DNA of 36,005 nucleotides from Collinsella aerofaciens (GTDB taxonomy: Bacteria; Actinomycetota; Coriobacteriia; Coriobacteriales; Coriobacteriaceae), in the NCBI GenBank assembly GCA_021639365.1, contig JAJXHK010000018.1, forward strand, positions 1 through 36,005, read 5' to 3'. Both the position numbers and the translations under genes were made by a program. Within the stretch, counting starts at the first letter, position 1; the number at the start of each line of letters is the position of its first letter. Positions 27,522-35,950 of the stretch are shown piece by piece. Below the pieces are notes generated by a model. That model saw nothing but the letters and a program-made list of their open reading frames with translations. It did not search any database and was not told where the DNA came from.

Positions 27522-28061
27522 CTACTCGGCAGCAGCCTCAGTCTCGACCTCGGCGGTCTCGGCCTCGGCGACCTCAGCGGCCTCCTCGACCTCAGCCTCG
27601 GCAGCGAGCTCCTCGGCGGTAACGCCGACGAGAACGACAACCTCGGCCTTGATCTCGCGGTACAGCGAGATGGCAACGGTGTGGGCACCGGCAACCTTGA
27701 TGGGCTTACCGAGTTCGACGCGCTTGCGGTCGATGTCCATACCGAGCTGAGCCTTGATGGCGTCAGCGATCATAGCGGCGGTAACGGAGCCAAAGAGGAT
27801 GCCCTCGTCGCCGACCTTGACGTCAACGGTGACCGTCTTGCCCTCGAAGGCAGCCTTGGTCTCGTTGGCGGTAGCCAGACGGACGGCCTCGCGCTTGGCG
27901 ATGTTGTTGCGACGCTCGTCAAGCTGCTTGAGGTTGCCCTTGGTGGCGGCAACAGCGAGCTTCTTGGGGAACAGGAAGTTCTCAGCGTAACCCTGAGCGA
28001 CCTCTACGACGTCACCCTCGCCGCCCTTGCCCTTGATCTCATCGAGAAGAATAACCTTCAT
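27522..28061 (-). CDS. rplI: 50S ribosomal protein L9 with acidic C-terminal tail
   Basis: Large-subunit protein that binds 23S rRNA near the L1 stalk. The N-terminal domain is classical (MKVILLDEIKGKGGEGDVVE, then GYAENFLFPKKLAVAAT), followed by the long helix and the C-terminal domain (GKTVTVDVKVGDEGILFGSV and VELGKPIKVAGAHTV). At 179 residues it is about 30 longer than usual. The extra part is an alanine/glutamate/valine repeat-like tail from about residue 150 onward. Its function is unknown, and low-complexity tails of this kind on L9 vary between lineages. AAGGGAG precedes the start. It is the last gene of the operon. Confidence 0.97.
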   Translation of the reverse strand: MKVILLDEIKGKGGEGDVVEVAQGYAENFLFPKKLAVAATKGNLKQLDERRNNIAKREAVRLATANETKAAFEGKTVTVDVKVGDEGILFGSVTAAMIADAIKAQLGMDIDRKRVELGKPIKVAGAHTVAISLYREIKAEVVVLVGVTAEELAAEAEVEEAAEVAEAETAEVETEAAAE

Positions 28062-28076
28062 GATGCGTCTCCCTTC

Positions 28077-28343
28077 TTAGCCGCGGTCGCGGTTGCCACG
28101 AGAGGAAACCACGGGGACGGTGTACGGCAGGAGAGCCATCTCGCGGGCGCGCTTGATGGCGTTGGCGATGTCATGCTGATGCTGCGTGCAAGCGCCAGTG
28201 ACGCGACGGGGCTTGATCTTGCCACGGTCGGTCATGTACTTACGGAGAAGCTGAGTGTCCTTATAGTCGATGAACTCAGTGTTCTCCTTGCAGAACTGGC
28301 AGTACTTACGACGCGGCTGACGTGCAGAAAAATCATTAGCCAT
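28077..28343 (-). CDS. rpsR: 30S ribosomal protein S18
   Basis: Small-subunit protein that pairs with S6 on the platform. The 88-residue sequence has the KYCQFCKENTEFIDYKD block, KYMTDRGKIKPRRVTGACTQHQ and IKRAREMALLPYT, which are diagnostic. Three cysteines (CxxC plus the GAC motif) suggest the C+ zinc-binding paralogue; whether a fourth ligand exists is unclear, a His (HQHD) being possible. GAAAGG lies 9 bases before the ATG at 28343. The open frame extending to 28394 is not the start. It lies 15 bases upstream of rplI and about 70 downstream of ssb. Confidence 0.97.
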   Translation of the reverse strand: MANDFSARQPRRKYCQFCKENTEFIDYKDTQLLRKYMTDRGKIKPRRVTGACTQHQHDIANAIKRAREMALLPYTVPVVSSRGNRDRG

Positions 28344-28415
28344 GTCAAAATACCTTTCATTTGGCAACTTCGGCGAACCGAAGCCGCCTCTCACTCAAAA
28401 ATAGGTGAACAACCC

Positions 28416-28868
28416 TTAGAACGGGATGTCCTCATCGTAGACGTCGACCGCGGGCGGCGTAGCCACCGGTGCGGCAGGACGTGCTGCGGGCGCGGGAGCT
28501 GCGGGGGCGTAACCGCCCTGATCGTAACCACCCTGGCCACCACGGGAGCTCATAAACTCGATCTCATCGACGATGACTTCAAGCTTGCTCCGGCGCTGGC
28601 CGTCGCGCTCCCAAGAGCTGTAGCGCAGCTTGCCCTCGATCGCGACCTTGTTTCCCTTTGCCAGGAAACGGCTCACGGCCTCGGCGCGGGTGCCGAACAT
28701 AGTGCAGTCGACAAAGTTGGGATAGTCCTCCCACTCGCCAGTCTGCGCGTTGCGGCGACGATCGTTCACGGCGACGCCAAAGGACAGAACCTGGGTTCCG
28801 CCGGCGGTGGCGCGCAGCTCGGGATCGCGGGTGAGGTTACCGGTGATGTTCACTCGATTGATGCTCAT
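28416..28868 (-). CDS. ssb: Single-stranded DNA-binding protein
   Basis: Binds single-stranded DNA in replication and repair. The 150-residue protein has an OB fold (MSINRVNITGNLTRDPELR, FGVAVNDRRR, WEDYPNFVDCTMFGTRAEAV, KGNKVAIEGKLRYSSWERDG), a Gly/Ala/Pro-rich linker (about 113-140) and the acidic tip DEDIPF, which recruits partner proteins. Location between rpsF and rpsR is the standard arrangement. GAGGAAG precedes the start at slightly long spacing. Confidence 0.97.
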   Translation of the reverse strand: MSINRVNITGNLTRDPELRATAGGTQVLSFGVAVNDRRRNAQTGEWEDYPNFVDCTMFGTRAEAVSRFLAKGNKVAIEGKLRYSSWERDGQRRSKLEVIVDEIEFMSSRGGQGGYDQGGYAPAAPAPAARPAAPVATPPAVDVYDEDIPF

Positions 28869-28916
28869 AACTCACTACTTCCTCTTGGGGCACAAGCCCA
28901 GTCCAAAACGACAGTC

Positions 28917-29210
28917 TTACTCCTGGTCGTCGCGACGGACGATCATGTGGCGGACCACAGCGTCGGTGATGCGCAGGACGCGATCAAGCTCGGCGATCTG
29001 GGTAGGATCTGCGTGGAAGTTGATGAGGGTGTAGTCACCATCGGTGAGGTCGTTGATCTCGTAGGCGAGCTTGCGCTTGCCCCACTCGTCAACGGAGTCG
29101 ACCTTGCCAGCGCCCTCAGCGATCGTGGTATCGATACGCTTCATAACAGCGAGACGAGTCTCGGGGTCGAGCGACGGGTCAACAAAGAACAGCAGTTCAT
29201 AAGCCTTCAT
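28917..29210 (-). CDS. rpsF: 30S ribosomal protein S6
   Basis: Small-subunit platform protein that dimerises with S18. The 97-residue sequence MKAYELLFFVDPSLDPETR, KVDSVDEWGKRKLAYEINDL, DGDYTLINFHADP and ELDRVLRITDAVVRHMIVR is standard. The start is the ATG at 29210, preceded by a near-perfect AGGAGGTGA; codons upstream to 29231 are not used. It is the first gene of the rpsF-ssb-rpsR-rplI operon. In other bacteria the S6-S18 complex binds its own leader. A leader hairpin is present at 29237-29265, but the hallmark CCG bulge is not clearly visible. Confidence 0.97.
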   Translation of the reverse strand: MKAYELLFFVDPSLDPETRLAVMKRIDTTIAEGAGKVDSVDEWGKRKLAYEINDLTDGDYTLINFHADPTQIAELDRVLRITDAVVRHMIVRRDDQE

Positions 29211-29671
29211 ATTGTCACCTCCTCTGGGCAAATGTGGCTTCAGGTCGTGAAGGTGCGCCTGAAGCAGGAAAAGACTTGGTAATAATATCTTTCAACCTCC
29301 TAGGCTGCAAGAATATGCAGCTATAACCTCATGACCTCCACATATGCCCATACTCACACGACGTTTCATGCGCATTCCAACCAAATGCTGACCAAAAGCT
29401 TGACGGATCTGTTGACAAGATACGGTGCCGTGGGGACAAGCTGAGCCAAGCCGCAGGTCAACGAGCACAAGGCTGTGGTCGCAAAATGCATACCAGTGGC
29501 CCACAGCACCACCCAAAGATTTTTAAATTCATTGCCAAGTCGCTTATGAATACCTTTTTTTGAACAATTGAGTTGATCAACCACGCTGGTCGGAAGCCGT
29601 TTTTTGGCACCTCAAGCCCCACTGCGGCGCCAAGCACGGCCAAGCGTTTTAAAAAATGCCAACTTTTCTGT
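29211..29671. other. Gene-free leader/promoter region between rpsF and tRNA-Ser
   Basis: This less GC-rich stretch holds no convincing gene. On the minus strand it has an 8-pair hairpin GCTTCAGG/CCTGAAGC with a 13-base loop (29237-29265) in the rpsF leader, and a GCTGCA/TGCAGC hairpin (29303-29321). Short ORFs on the minus strand (up to about 75 codons) lack ribosome binding sites and recognisable features. Confidence 0.5.
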
Positions 29672-29699
29672 TTGCACTTTGCGATTCCTCGTGTATACT
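29672..29699 (+). promoter_or_regulatory. Promoter of the tRNA-Ser pair
   Basis: TTGCAC (29672-29677), a 16-base spacer and TATACT (29694-29699) lie 16 bases before the first tRNA base. Confidence 0.75.
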
Positions 29700-29715
29700 G
29701 ACTTTCGCATTTAAC

Positions 29716-29806
29716 GGAGAGTTGTCCGAGTGGCCGAAGGAGCACGATTGGAAATCGTGTAGGCGTCAAAAGCGTCTCCAGGGTTCAAATCCCTGACTCT
29801 CCGCCA
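29716..29806 (+). tRNA. tRNA-Ser (anticodon GGA)
   Basis: A 91-base class II tRNA with encoded CCA. The acceptor arm GGAGAGT pairs with ACTCTCC. The anticodon arm CACGA-TTGGAAA-TCGTG gives GGA, reading UCC/UCU. A long variable arm (GGCGTCAAAAGCGTC) and a TTCAAAT T-loop are present. Confidence 0.95.
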
Positions 29807-29815
29807 GTTAATTCC

Positions 29816-29845
29816 AAAGCAGGCCTTCGAGCCTGCTTTGTTTTT
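29816..29845 (+). terminator. Terminator between the two tRNA-Ser genes
   Basis: AAAGCAGGC/GCCTGCTTT, nine pairs with a CTTCGA loop, followed by GTTTTT. It lies 9 bases past the first tRNA, so the second tRNA may rely on read-through or its own promoter. Confidence 0.85.
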
Positions 29846-29854
29846 ACCCCACGC

Positions 29855-29945
29855 GGAGGGGTGGCAGAGTGGTTGAATGCGGCGGTCTCGAAAACCGTTT
29901 GGCCTGTATAAGGTCACGAGGGTTCGAATCCCTCCTCCTCCGCCA
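29855..29945 (+). tRNA. tRNA-Ser (anticodon CGA)
   Basis: A 91-base class II tRNA with encoded CCA. The anticodon loop CTCGAAA gives CGA, reading UCG. A long variable arm and a TTCGAAT T-loop are present. Its T-arm and acceptor 3' half (29920-29939) recur as an exact 20-base inverted copy at 30009-30028. Confidence 0.95.
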
Positions 29946-29956
29946 TTAGATGGCAT

Positions 29957-29983
29957 AAGCCCCAGCAATGGGGCTTTTTTTCT
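29957..29983 (+). terminator. Terminator after tRNA-Ser(CGA)
   Basis: AAGCCCC/GGGGCTT stem with an AGCAAT loop, followed by a run of T residues. Confidence 0.88.
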
Positions 29984-30008
29984 TTTTGGGCACATTTCAA
30001 TAACGCGC

Positions 30009-30143
30009 AGGAGGAGGGATTCGAACCCGCCAGGGCGCGGAGCGTAAAGAAAACGCGCCAGCGGCGCGTTTTTAGCGCAGCGCGGTCGGCGTAAGCCGAC
30101 CGGATAAATTTTGAGCAAAGCTCAAAATTTGGACATCCCTCCT
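30009..30143. repeat. tRNA-derived element with three hairpins and a closing stem
   Basis: It begins with an exact 20-base reverse complement of the tRNA-Ser(CGA) 3' half. The ends AGGAGGGAT (30012-30020) and ATCCCTCCT (30135-30143) pair. Inside are three perfect hairpins: AAACGCGCC/GGCGCGTTT (30051-30071), CGGTCGGC/GCCGACCG (30083-30102) and an 11-pair AAATTTTGAGC hairpin (30106-30130). The overall shape is a cloverleaf. It could be an att-site remnant or a tRNA-associated repeat. It is part of the 423-base gap between tRNA-Ser and the UPF0126 gene. Confidence 0.65.
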
Positions 30144-30186
30144 ATTCAACCCACACCCCCATCACGTTCAATCCCAACCCAACATC

Positions 30187-30255
30187 CCAAACATGTACAT
30201 CACCCTCCAAAACCGACATTTTTCGACATCTTTGAAGGCTGATGTACATGTTTGG
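30187..30255. repeat. 25-bp inverted repeat
   Basis: Arms 30187-30211 and 30231-30255 (CCAAACATGTACATCA at the outer end) are complementary at 23 of 25 positions. The 19-base spacer contains two CGACAT words. It lies about 115 bases upstream of the UPF0126 gene. Confidence 0.8.
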
Positions 30256-30368
30256 TACCCATGACCGTTCCCAGTCCTGACCGTTTACCGAGCAATAGGG
30301 TCGCCACGCCCGCCAACCATGTACTATGTACGGGCATTGTCTAAACCCGCAACCAAAAGGACTCCATC

Positions 30369-31058
30369 TTGCCCGTCGTCGCCGCTATGACCGTTACCTC
30401 ACACGCCACGGATGCCATGGTCGCTATCCCATTTTGGCTCGAGATGTTCGCTGTTGTCGCTGCATCGATCTCAGGCGTGTTGGTCGCACGCGAGCACAAG
30501 CTCGACCTGGTGGGCGCGGTCGCACTTGCCGTGGTCTGTGGCCTGGGCGGCGGTCTTTTACGCGACATGACGCTGCAGGTGGGCAACGTCTACATCCTCA
30601 ACCAGCCGATGGCACTCCCGCTTTCCATTGCCACGGCAGCCATCATCTACATTTTCCCGGCAATCGTCGACAAGCCCGAAAAACTCATTCCCCTGCTCGA
30701 CATCATCTCAGTCGGCATCTACGCCGCCACCGGAGCAGACAAGGCACTGGTCTACGGCTTTGCGCCGGCGGTGTGCATCATGATGGGCTTTTTCACCGCG
30801 GTGGGCGGCGGCATGCTGCGCGACAGTTTTATGGGCGTGGTACCGGGCATTTTCCAGCGCACCAACTTCTACGCCATCGCAGCCATCGCCGGCTCGGCGA
30901 GCTATGTATGCCTTGTCATGAGCGGCGTCGTCAGCAACATCACCGCGTTGATCGTATGCGTTGCGGTAACCATGGGGCTGCGCTGGCTGTCGCTGCGTTT
31001 TGACATCAAAAGCCCCACCGAGGAAGACATCGCACGCTTCTTGCACCGTAAAAAGTAG
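30369..31058 (+). CDS. UPF0126/TRIC-type trimeric cation channel family protein
   Basis: A 229-residue polytopic membrane protein of the UPF0126 (YadS/YicG) group, whose bacterial members are related to TRIC cation channels. Two glycine-rich repeats, GLGGGLLRDMTL and AVGGGMLRDSFMG, mark the two homologous halves of about 90 residues, each with three membrane segments; a seventh segment (ALIVCVAVTMGLRWLSL) follows. The start is a TTG at 30369 preceded by AAAAGGA; ATG 30387 is an alternative that lacks a good site. The C-terminus is charged. Ion selectivity and role in the cell are unknown. Confidence 0.85.
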   Translation: MPVVAAMTVTSHATDAMVAIPFWLEMFAVVAASISGVLVAREHKLDLVGAVALAVVCGLGGGLLRDMTLQVGNVYILNQPMALPLSIATAAIIYIFPAIVDKPEKLIPLLDIISVGIYAATGADKALVYGFAPAVCIMMGFFTAVGGGMLRDSFMGVVPGIFQRTNFYAIAAIAGSASYVCLVMSGVVSNITALIVCVAVTMGLRWLSLRFDIKSPTEEDIARFLHRKK

Positions 31059-31164
31059 GTGGCGCGGGCTCATCCTTCGAAATGCAACCGAGAGGTTCTT
31101 TTAGAGCGCCCACGCGTTGGGTACCCTGTTAGGTGCATATCGAGCATCTGACGAAGGATTCACT

Positions 31165-32310
31165 ATGCCCCACAATCAATTCCCGTCGACCCAGCGCCGT
31201 AAAGCGTGGGGCCGCATCACCATCCTATTCGCGCTCATCGCTCTGGCGCTCACCGCACTTCCCGCTACGGCTCTTGCCGGCACGGACACCGCAGGCAACG
31301 TACTTGCAACCGACAATGACGCCACTCCGTCCGGCGTCGAAGGTGACCTGTACTGGGCAGGTCAGAGCCTCAACCTGGACGACACCTCCATCGACCGCGA
31401 TATCATCGCCGCGGGCGATACCCTCTCGATCCGCGACTGCACGGTGGGCGGCGCCGTTCGTCTTGCGGCGCGCACCATCGACATTGCCAAGACTACGGTT
31501 GATGGCAGCGTCACGGTCGTCGGTCAGCATGTCGTGCTCAATTCCGACAGCACCGCCAACTGCTTCTATGCGATAGGCGAGACGGTTGCCCTGCGCGGCT
31601 CTACCAAGTCGGCAGCGCTCGCGGGCGATACGGTGACCATCGATGGCACCGTCGAGGGCGATGTCGAGGTCTGGGCCGACAAGCTCATCCTGGGCAAGAA
31701 CGCCCACATCACCGGCACCGTGAACGCCCATGTTTCCGAGGACCCCGAGCGCGCCGCGGGAGCCGAGGTCGGCGCGCTCAAGATCGACCGCACCGAGAAC
31801 GAGGATTCTTCCACCACTAACGATGTCATCGGCGGCATCGTCGCCGCGGCGCTCTCGACCTGCTTCATCGCTCTGCTGCTCGAGCTCGTCTTTCCGCGCG
31901 CGACCGCCAGCGCCGCCGGAATGCTCCACCAGCGCCCCACACCCCTGTGGGTGAGCGGTCTTCTGGGTACGATTGCCATCGTCCCCGCCGTCCTGCTGCT
32001 GATTATCTCAATCGCTGGCCTGCCGCTTGCCGGAACCCTCTTGTGCGGCGTTATCGGCATCGCGTTGGTGTCGAGCGCCTTTGCGGGGTGCGCGATTGCC
32101 CGCATGGTCGGACACAGCCAGAACCGCTACGCCATGGCAGCCGCCGGCGGCGTGATCGCAGGCGCGCTTACGGCAATCCCCCTCGTAGGCGATTTCATCA
32201 GCGGCGTGGCCTTTGTCTTCACGCTCGGCTACGTTATCCAGATCATCTGGCGCAACGCCCACCTCAAGCCGCAGCAGCCGGCTAATACGCCGGAACTCCC
32301 CACCGCTTAG
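31165..32310 (+). CDS. Secreted polymer-forming (bactofilin-like) domain fused to membrane segments
   Basis: A 381-residue protein. A signal peptide (about 1-39, basic RRKAWGR then a hydrophobic core ending TALAG) precedes a repetitive domain of about 70-215. There short beta repeats (SIDRDIIAAGDTLSIRDCTV, GGAVRLAARTIDIAKTTVDG, SVTVVGQHVVLNSD, TKSAALAGDTVTIDGTVEGD, VEVWADKLILGKNAHITGTV) predict a right-handed beta-helix like bactofilins. After an acidic linker come four hydrophobic helices to residue 365. The ATG at 31165 has AAGGA upstream; codons back to 31117 are not needed. The beta-helix would lie outside the cell, unlike cytosolic bactofilins, which suggests an envelope scaffold. Function is inferred from architecture only. 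Confidence 0.8.
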   Translation: MPHNQFPSTQRRKAWGRITILFALIALALTALPATALAGTDTAGNVLATDNDATPSGVEGDLYWAGQSLNLDDTSIDRDIIAAGDTLSIRDCTVGGAVRLAARTIDIAKTTVDGSVTVVGQHVVLNSDSTANCFYAIGETVALRGSTKSAALAGDTVTIDGTVEGDVEVWADKLILGKNAHITGTVNAHVSEDPERAAGAEVGALKIDRTENEDSSTTNDVIGGIVAAALSTCFIALLLELVFPRATASAAGMLHQRPTPLWVSGLLGTIAIVPAVLLLIISIAGLPLAGTLLCGVIGIALVSSAFAGCAIARMVGHSQNRYAMAAAGGVIAGALTAIPLVGDFISGVAFVFTLGYVIQIIWRNAHLKPQQPANTPELPTA

Positions 32311-32318
32311 CCGCCAAC

Positions 32319-32372
32319 CACCACAAGGGGGACAGGCACCTTTGTGGTGATGCAAACGAACCTGTTCCCCTT
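32319..32372. repeat. GGGGACAGGCACC hairpin repeat between convergent genes
   Basis: CACCACAA (32319-32326) pairs with TTGTGGTG (32342-32349). Alternatively AAGGGGGACAGG (32325-32336) pairs at 11 of 12 positions with CCTGTTCCCCTT (32361-32372). The two pairings exclude each other. A degenerate relative lies at 50-67. Confidence 0.65.
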
Positions 32373-32377
32373 GGACC

Positions 32378-32412
32378 AAAAAGGGCGCCGACCATTGCGG
32401 TCGACGCCCTTT
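32378..32412 (-). terminator. Terminator after typA
   Basis: On the minus strand AAAGGGCGTCGACC and GGTCGGCGCCCTTT form a stem with one wobble around GCAAT, followed by TT. It lies 28 bases past the typA stop. Confidence 0.85.
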
Positions 32413-32439
32413 CTTGTTAGTCGTTATAAAGCCCAGCGC

Positions 32440-34278
<1,839 letters not shown>

Positions 34279-34325
34279 GTAGTTCCCCTATCTTCTATCC
34301 ATATACAAACGGCACGCGTATGCGG

Positions 34326-34353
34326 CCCGCCCAGCGATACAACGCTCAGCGGG
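34326..34353 (-). promoter_or_regulatory. Leader hairpin upstream of typA
   Basis: On the minus strand CCCGCTGAGCG and CGCTGGGCGGG form an 11-position stem with one wobble and one mismatch around a 6-base loop. It lies about 50 bases before the start. It has no U-tract, so it is not an obvious terminator. Confidence 0.35.
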
Positions 34354-34395
34354 AATATTGAGCCTTTTACCGAAAACTCGTTTATTTTAGCGATT

Positions 34396-34845
34396 TTAGA
34401 TAAGAGGGGTTTCCTCACCTGCAGGTTCAGGGTCGCTCCACATAAAACCATCGCCGGCACCCATGCCCTCATACAGCACGTATGCCGAAAAACCGCTCTC
34501 GAGCGTGGTTTCGAAGAAGCTCACGAGCAGGGCGTCGTGATAGCCGCCGTCAATTTCGACACAACCGGTGTAGCCGATGGCATAGCGGGCTATGCGGCCC
34601 AGGCCCTCGTCCTTGAGGCCCATCTTGTGCTCGGAGATAAAGTTGGTGGCAGCCTCCAGGCATGCCTCCTCGCCGTCCTCGTCGAGCGCCGCCAGATATC
34701 GGTTGGAAGCAGCGTCCTCGATCGCCACAACTACGCCCGGATTCTCACCGGCGGCGAGGTCGTCCAAGAACGCACCAATCAGGTCACACACCATGGCGTC
34801 GAGCTCGGCGGAGACGTTACCGGCGTCCTGCATATCCTGTGCCAT
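34396..34845 (-). CDS. Acidic protein of unknown function
   Basis: I do not recognise this 149-residue protein. It is strongly acidic, with no signal peptide or membrane segment. The N-terminal half is helical (SAELDAMVCDLIGAFLDDL, then YLAALDEDGEEACLEAATNFI). The second half looks beta-rich (IARYAIGYTGCVEIDGGYHD, ALLVSFFETTLESGFSAYVL). GGGAAGG precedes the start. It lies 30 bases after the preceding small gene and upstream of typA, so co-transcription is likely. Cytosolic location is inferred. Confidence 0.75.
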   Translation of the reverse strand: MAQDMQDAGNVSAELDAMVCDLIGAFLDDLAAGENPGVVVAIEDAASNRYLAALDEDGEEACLEAATNFISEHKMGLKDEGLGRIARYAIGYTGCVEIDGGYHDALLVSFFETTLESGFSAYVLYEGMGAGDGFMWSDPEPAGEETPLI

Positions 34846-34875
34846 CTTTAGACCTTCCCATCGAGTCTGGCGTCG

Positions 34876-35232
34876 TTACAGTTCTTGTGCCTCGGCAGCG
34901 ATCTTGGCGGCAGCGTCGCGGGCGCGCATCATATCCATCGCGCGCTTGTCGAGTACCTTGATCTGGCTGGTCAGCATTACTGCATCGACCACGCCCCAGA
35001 TTACCAAGCCTGTTGAAATCGAAAACCCAAGCGCACCAACTGTACCACGAAGGCGCGAGCAGATTGCCGCGACAAGGGCGGAGACGACAACCATCTTGAT
35101 AAACGAGCCGCGGCGCTCGCGAAGCGTGCGGGCCTGCGTCACATAGGCAATGCGTGCCGCCTCAGAAGCCTCCGAGCGCATCTGGGCCTCGCGCGCAATG
35201 GCCGCCGCCTCAGCCGACATACCGCCGGCCAT
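34876..35232 (-). CDS. Small membrane protein of unknown function
   Basis: A protein of about 118 residues. An alanine/glutamate-rich helical N-terminus (SAEAAAIAREAQMRSEASEA) precedes two hydrophobic segments (about FIKMVVVSALVAAICS and ALGFSISTGLVIWGVVDAVM). A charged helix (KVLDKRAMDMMRARDAAAKI) ends the protein. ATG 35232 has GGAG 9 bases upstream; ATG 35265, which abuts the stop of the nuclease gene, and ATG 35220 are alternatives. I cannot assign a family. The gene lies between the DUF151 gene and the acidic protein, all on the same strand. Confidence 0.65.
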   Translation of the reverse strand: MAGGMSAEAAAIAREAQMRSEASEAARIAYVTQARTLRERRGSFIKMVVVSALVAAICSRLRGTVGALGFSISTGLVIWGVVDAVMLTSQIKVLDKRAMDMMRARDAAAKIAAEAQEL

Positions 35233-35265
35233 CAGCGAACACTCCGCAACTCTGCCGCCCCGCAT

Positions 35266-35766
35266 TTAGAAGTCATCGGGGGAGAGCGTATGGACGAACT
35301 CGTCGAACTTCTCGAACTCCTGCTCGTCGTCGACTTCCTCGGCATGGGTGGAAACAGTGCCCAGGCGATTCATGATGTCGTCCTCCACAAACATGGGGGC
35401 ATTGCTGCGCACGGCAAGGGCAATGGCGTCACTGGGGCGGGCGTCGATCTTGCGCTCCTCGCCATCGGCCAGTACGACGATCGTCGCGTAGAACACCGGC
35501 GGCTCGGCGCGAACGATCTCGATGCGCTCGAGCTTGGCGCCCAGGGCGTCAACGGTATCGAGCAGCAGGTCATGGGTAATCGGGCGCTCGGCGCGGCCGC
35601 TATCGATGCCGCGGCTGATGGCAGCAGCTTCAAACGAACCAGTCTGAATGGAAAGGGAACGCAGCGGCGCGGGCGAGTCCGATTTGCTGCTGCGCTCACG
35701 AAGCACGATAAGCGATGGCACGGGACCGGCGGCCATGACGATGGTCTCTATGTCGACACGAACCAT
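35266..35766 (-). CDS. Bifunctional nuclease (DUF151) family protein
   Basis: A 166-residue protein of the BFN/DUF151 family, described as having DNase and RNase activity in plants and also found in many bacteria. MVRVDIETIVMAAGPVPSLIVLRE begins the domain; the conserved RPITHDLLLDTVDALGA, VVLADGEERKIDARPSDAIALAVR and APMFVEDDIM follow. A C-terminal acidic region (EEVDDEQEFEKFDEFV) is typical. The start is the ATG at 35766, with GGAGGTG 5 bases upstream; the frame open to 35796 is not used. It is the first gene of the run leading to typA. A GTAG-type hairpin repeat lies about 90 bases upstream. Confidence 0.88.
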   Translation of the reverse strand: MVRVDIETIVMAAGPVPSLIVLRERSSKSDSPAPLRSLSIQTGSFEAAAISRGIDSGRAERPITHDLLLDTVDALGAKLERIEIVRAEPPVFYATIVVLADGEERKIDARPSDAIALAVRSNAPMFVEDDIMNRLGTVSTHAEEVDDEQEFEKFDEFVHTLSPDDF

Positions 35767-35856
35767 GGAACACCTCCGGTACGTAGCGGTTAACACGCGA
35801 CAGCCCGCCGCATTGAATAGCTATACTACCCAAACTTTCGCACAGCACACAAAATC

Positions 35857-35895
35857 AAAGTAGTTAATTTGGGACGGGGCTTTTTTGACTACTTT
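35857..35895. repeat. AAAGTAGT/ACTACTTT hairpin repeat with TTTGGGACGGGGC core
   Basis: Arms 35857-35864 and 35888-35895 are perfect complements around TTAATTTGGGACGGGGC followed by TTTTTT. It is the second copy of the element at 12488-12524. The arm bases differ between copies but stay paired. Confidence 0.78.
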
Positions 35896-35904
35896 CAGTA
35901 GGTA

Positions 35905-35939
35905 AGAAAAAAGCCCCGAGGCAACGCCCCAGGGCTCTT
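35905..35939 (-). terminator. Terminator after tRNA-Ile
   Basis: On the minus strand AGCCCTGGGGC and GCCTCGGGGCTT form a stem around GTT with minor mismatches, followed by TTTTTC. It lies about 12 bases past the tRNA 3' end. Confidence 0.85.
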
Positions 35940-35950
35940 CACGGTTTTGA

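Noticed and set aside
29292..29584. Two short minus-strand ORFs upstream of rpsF
   Set aside because: They overlap each other in different frames, lack ribosome binding sites and match no family I recognise.
29711..30118. Minus-strand frame covering both tRNA-Ser genes
   Set aside because: It runs antisense through two well-formed tRNAs and their terminators.
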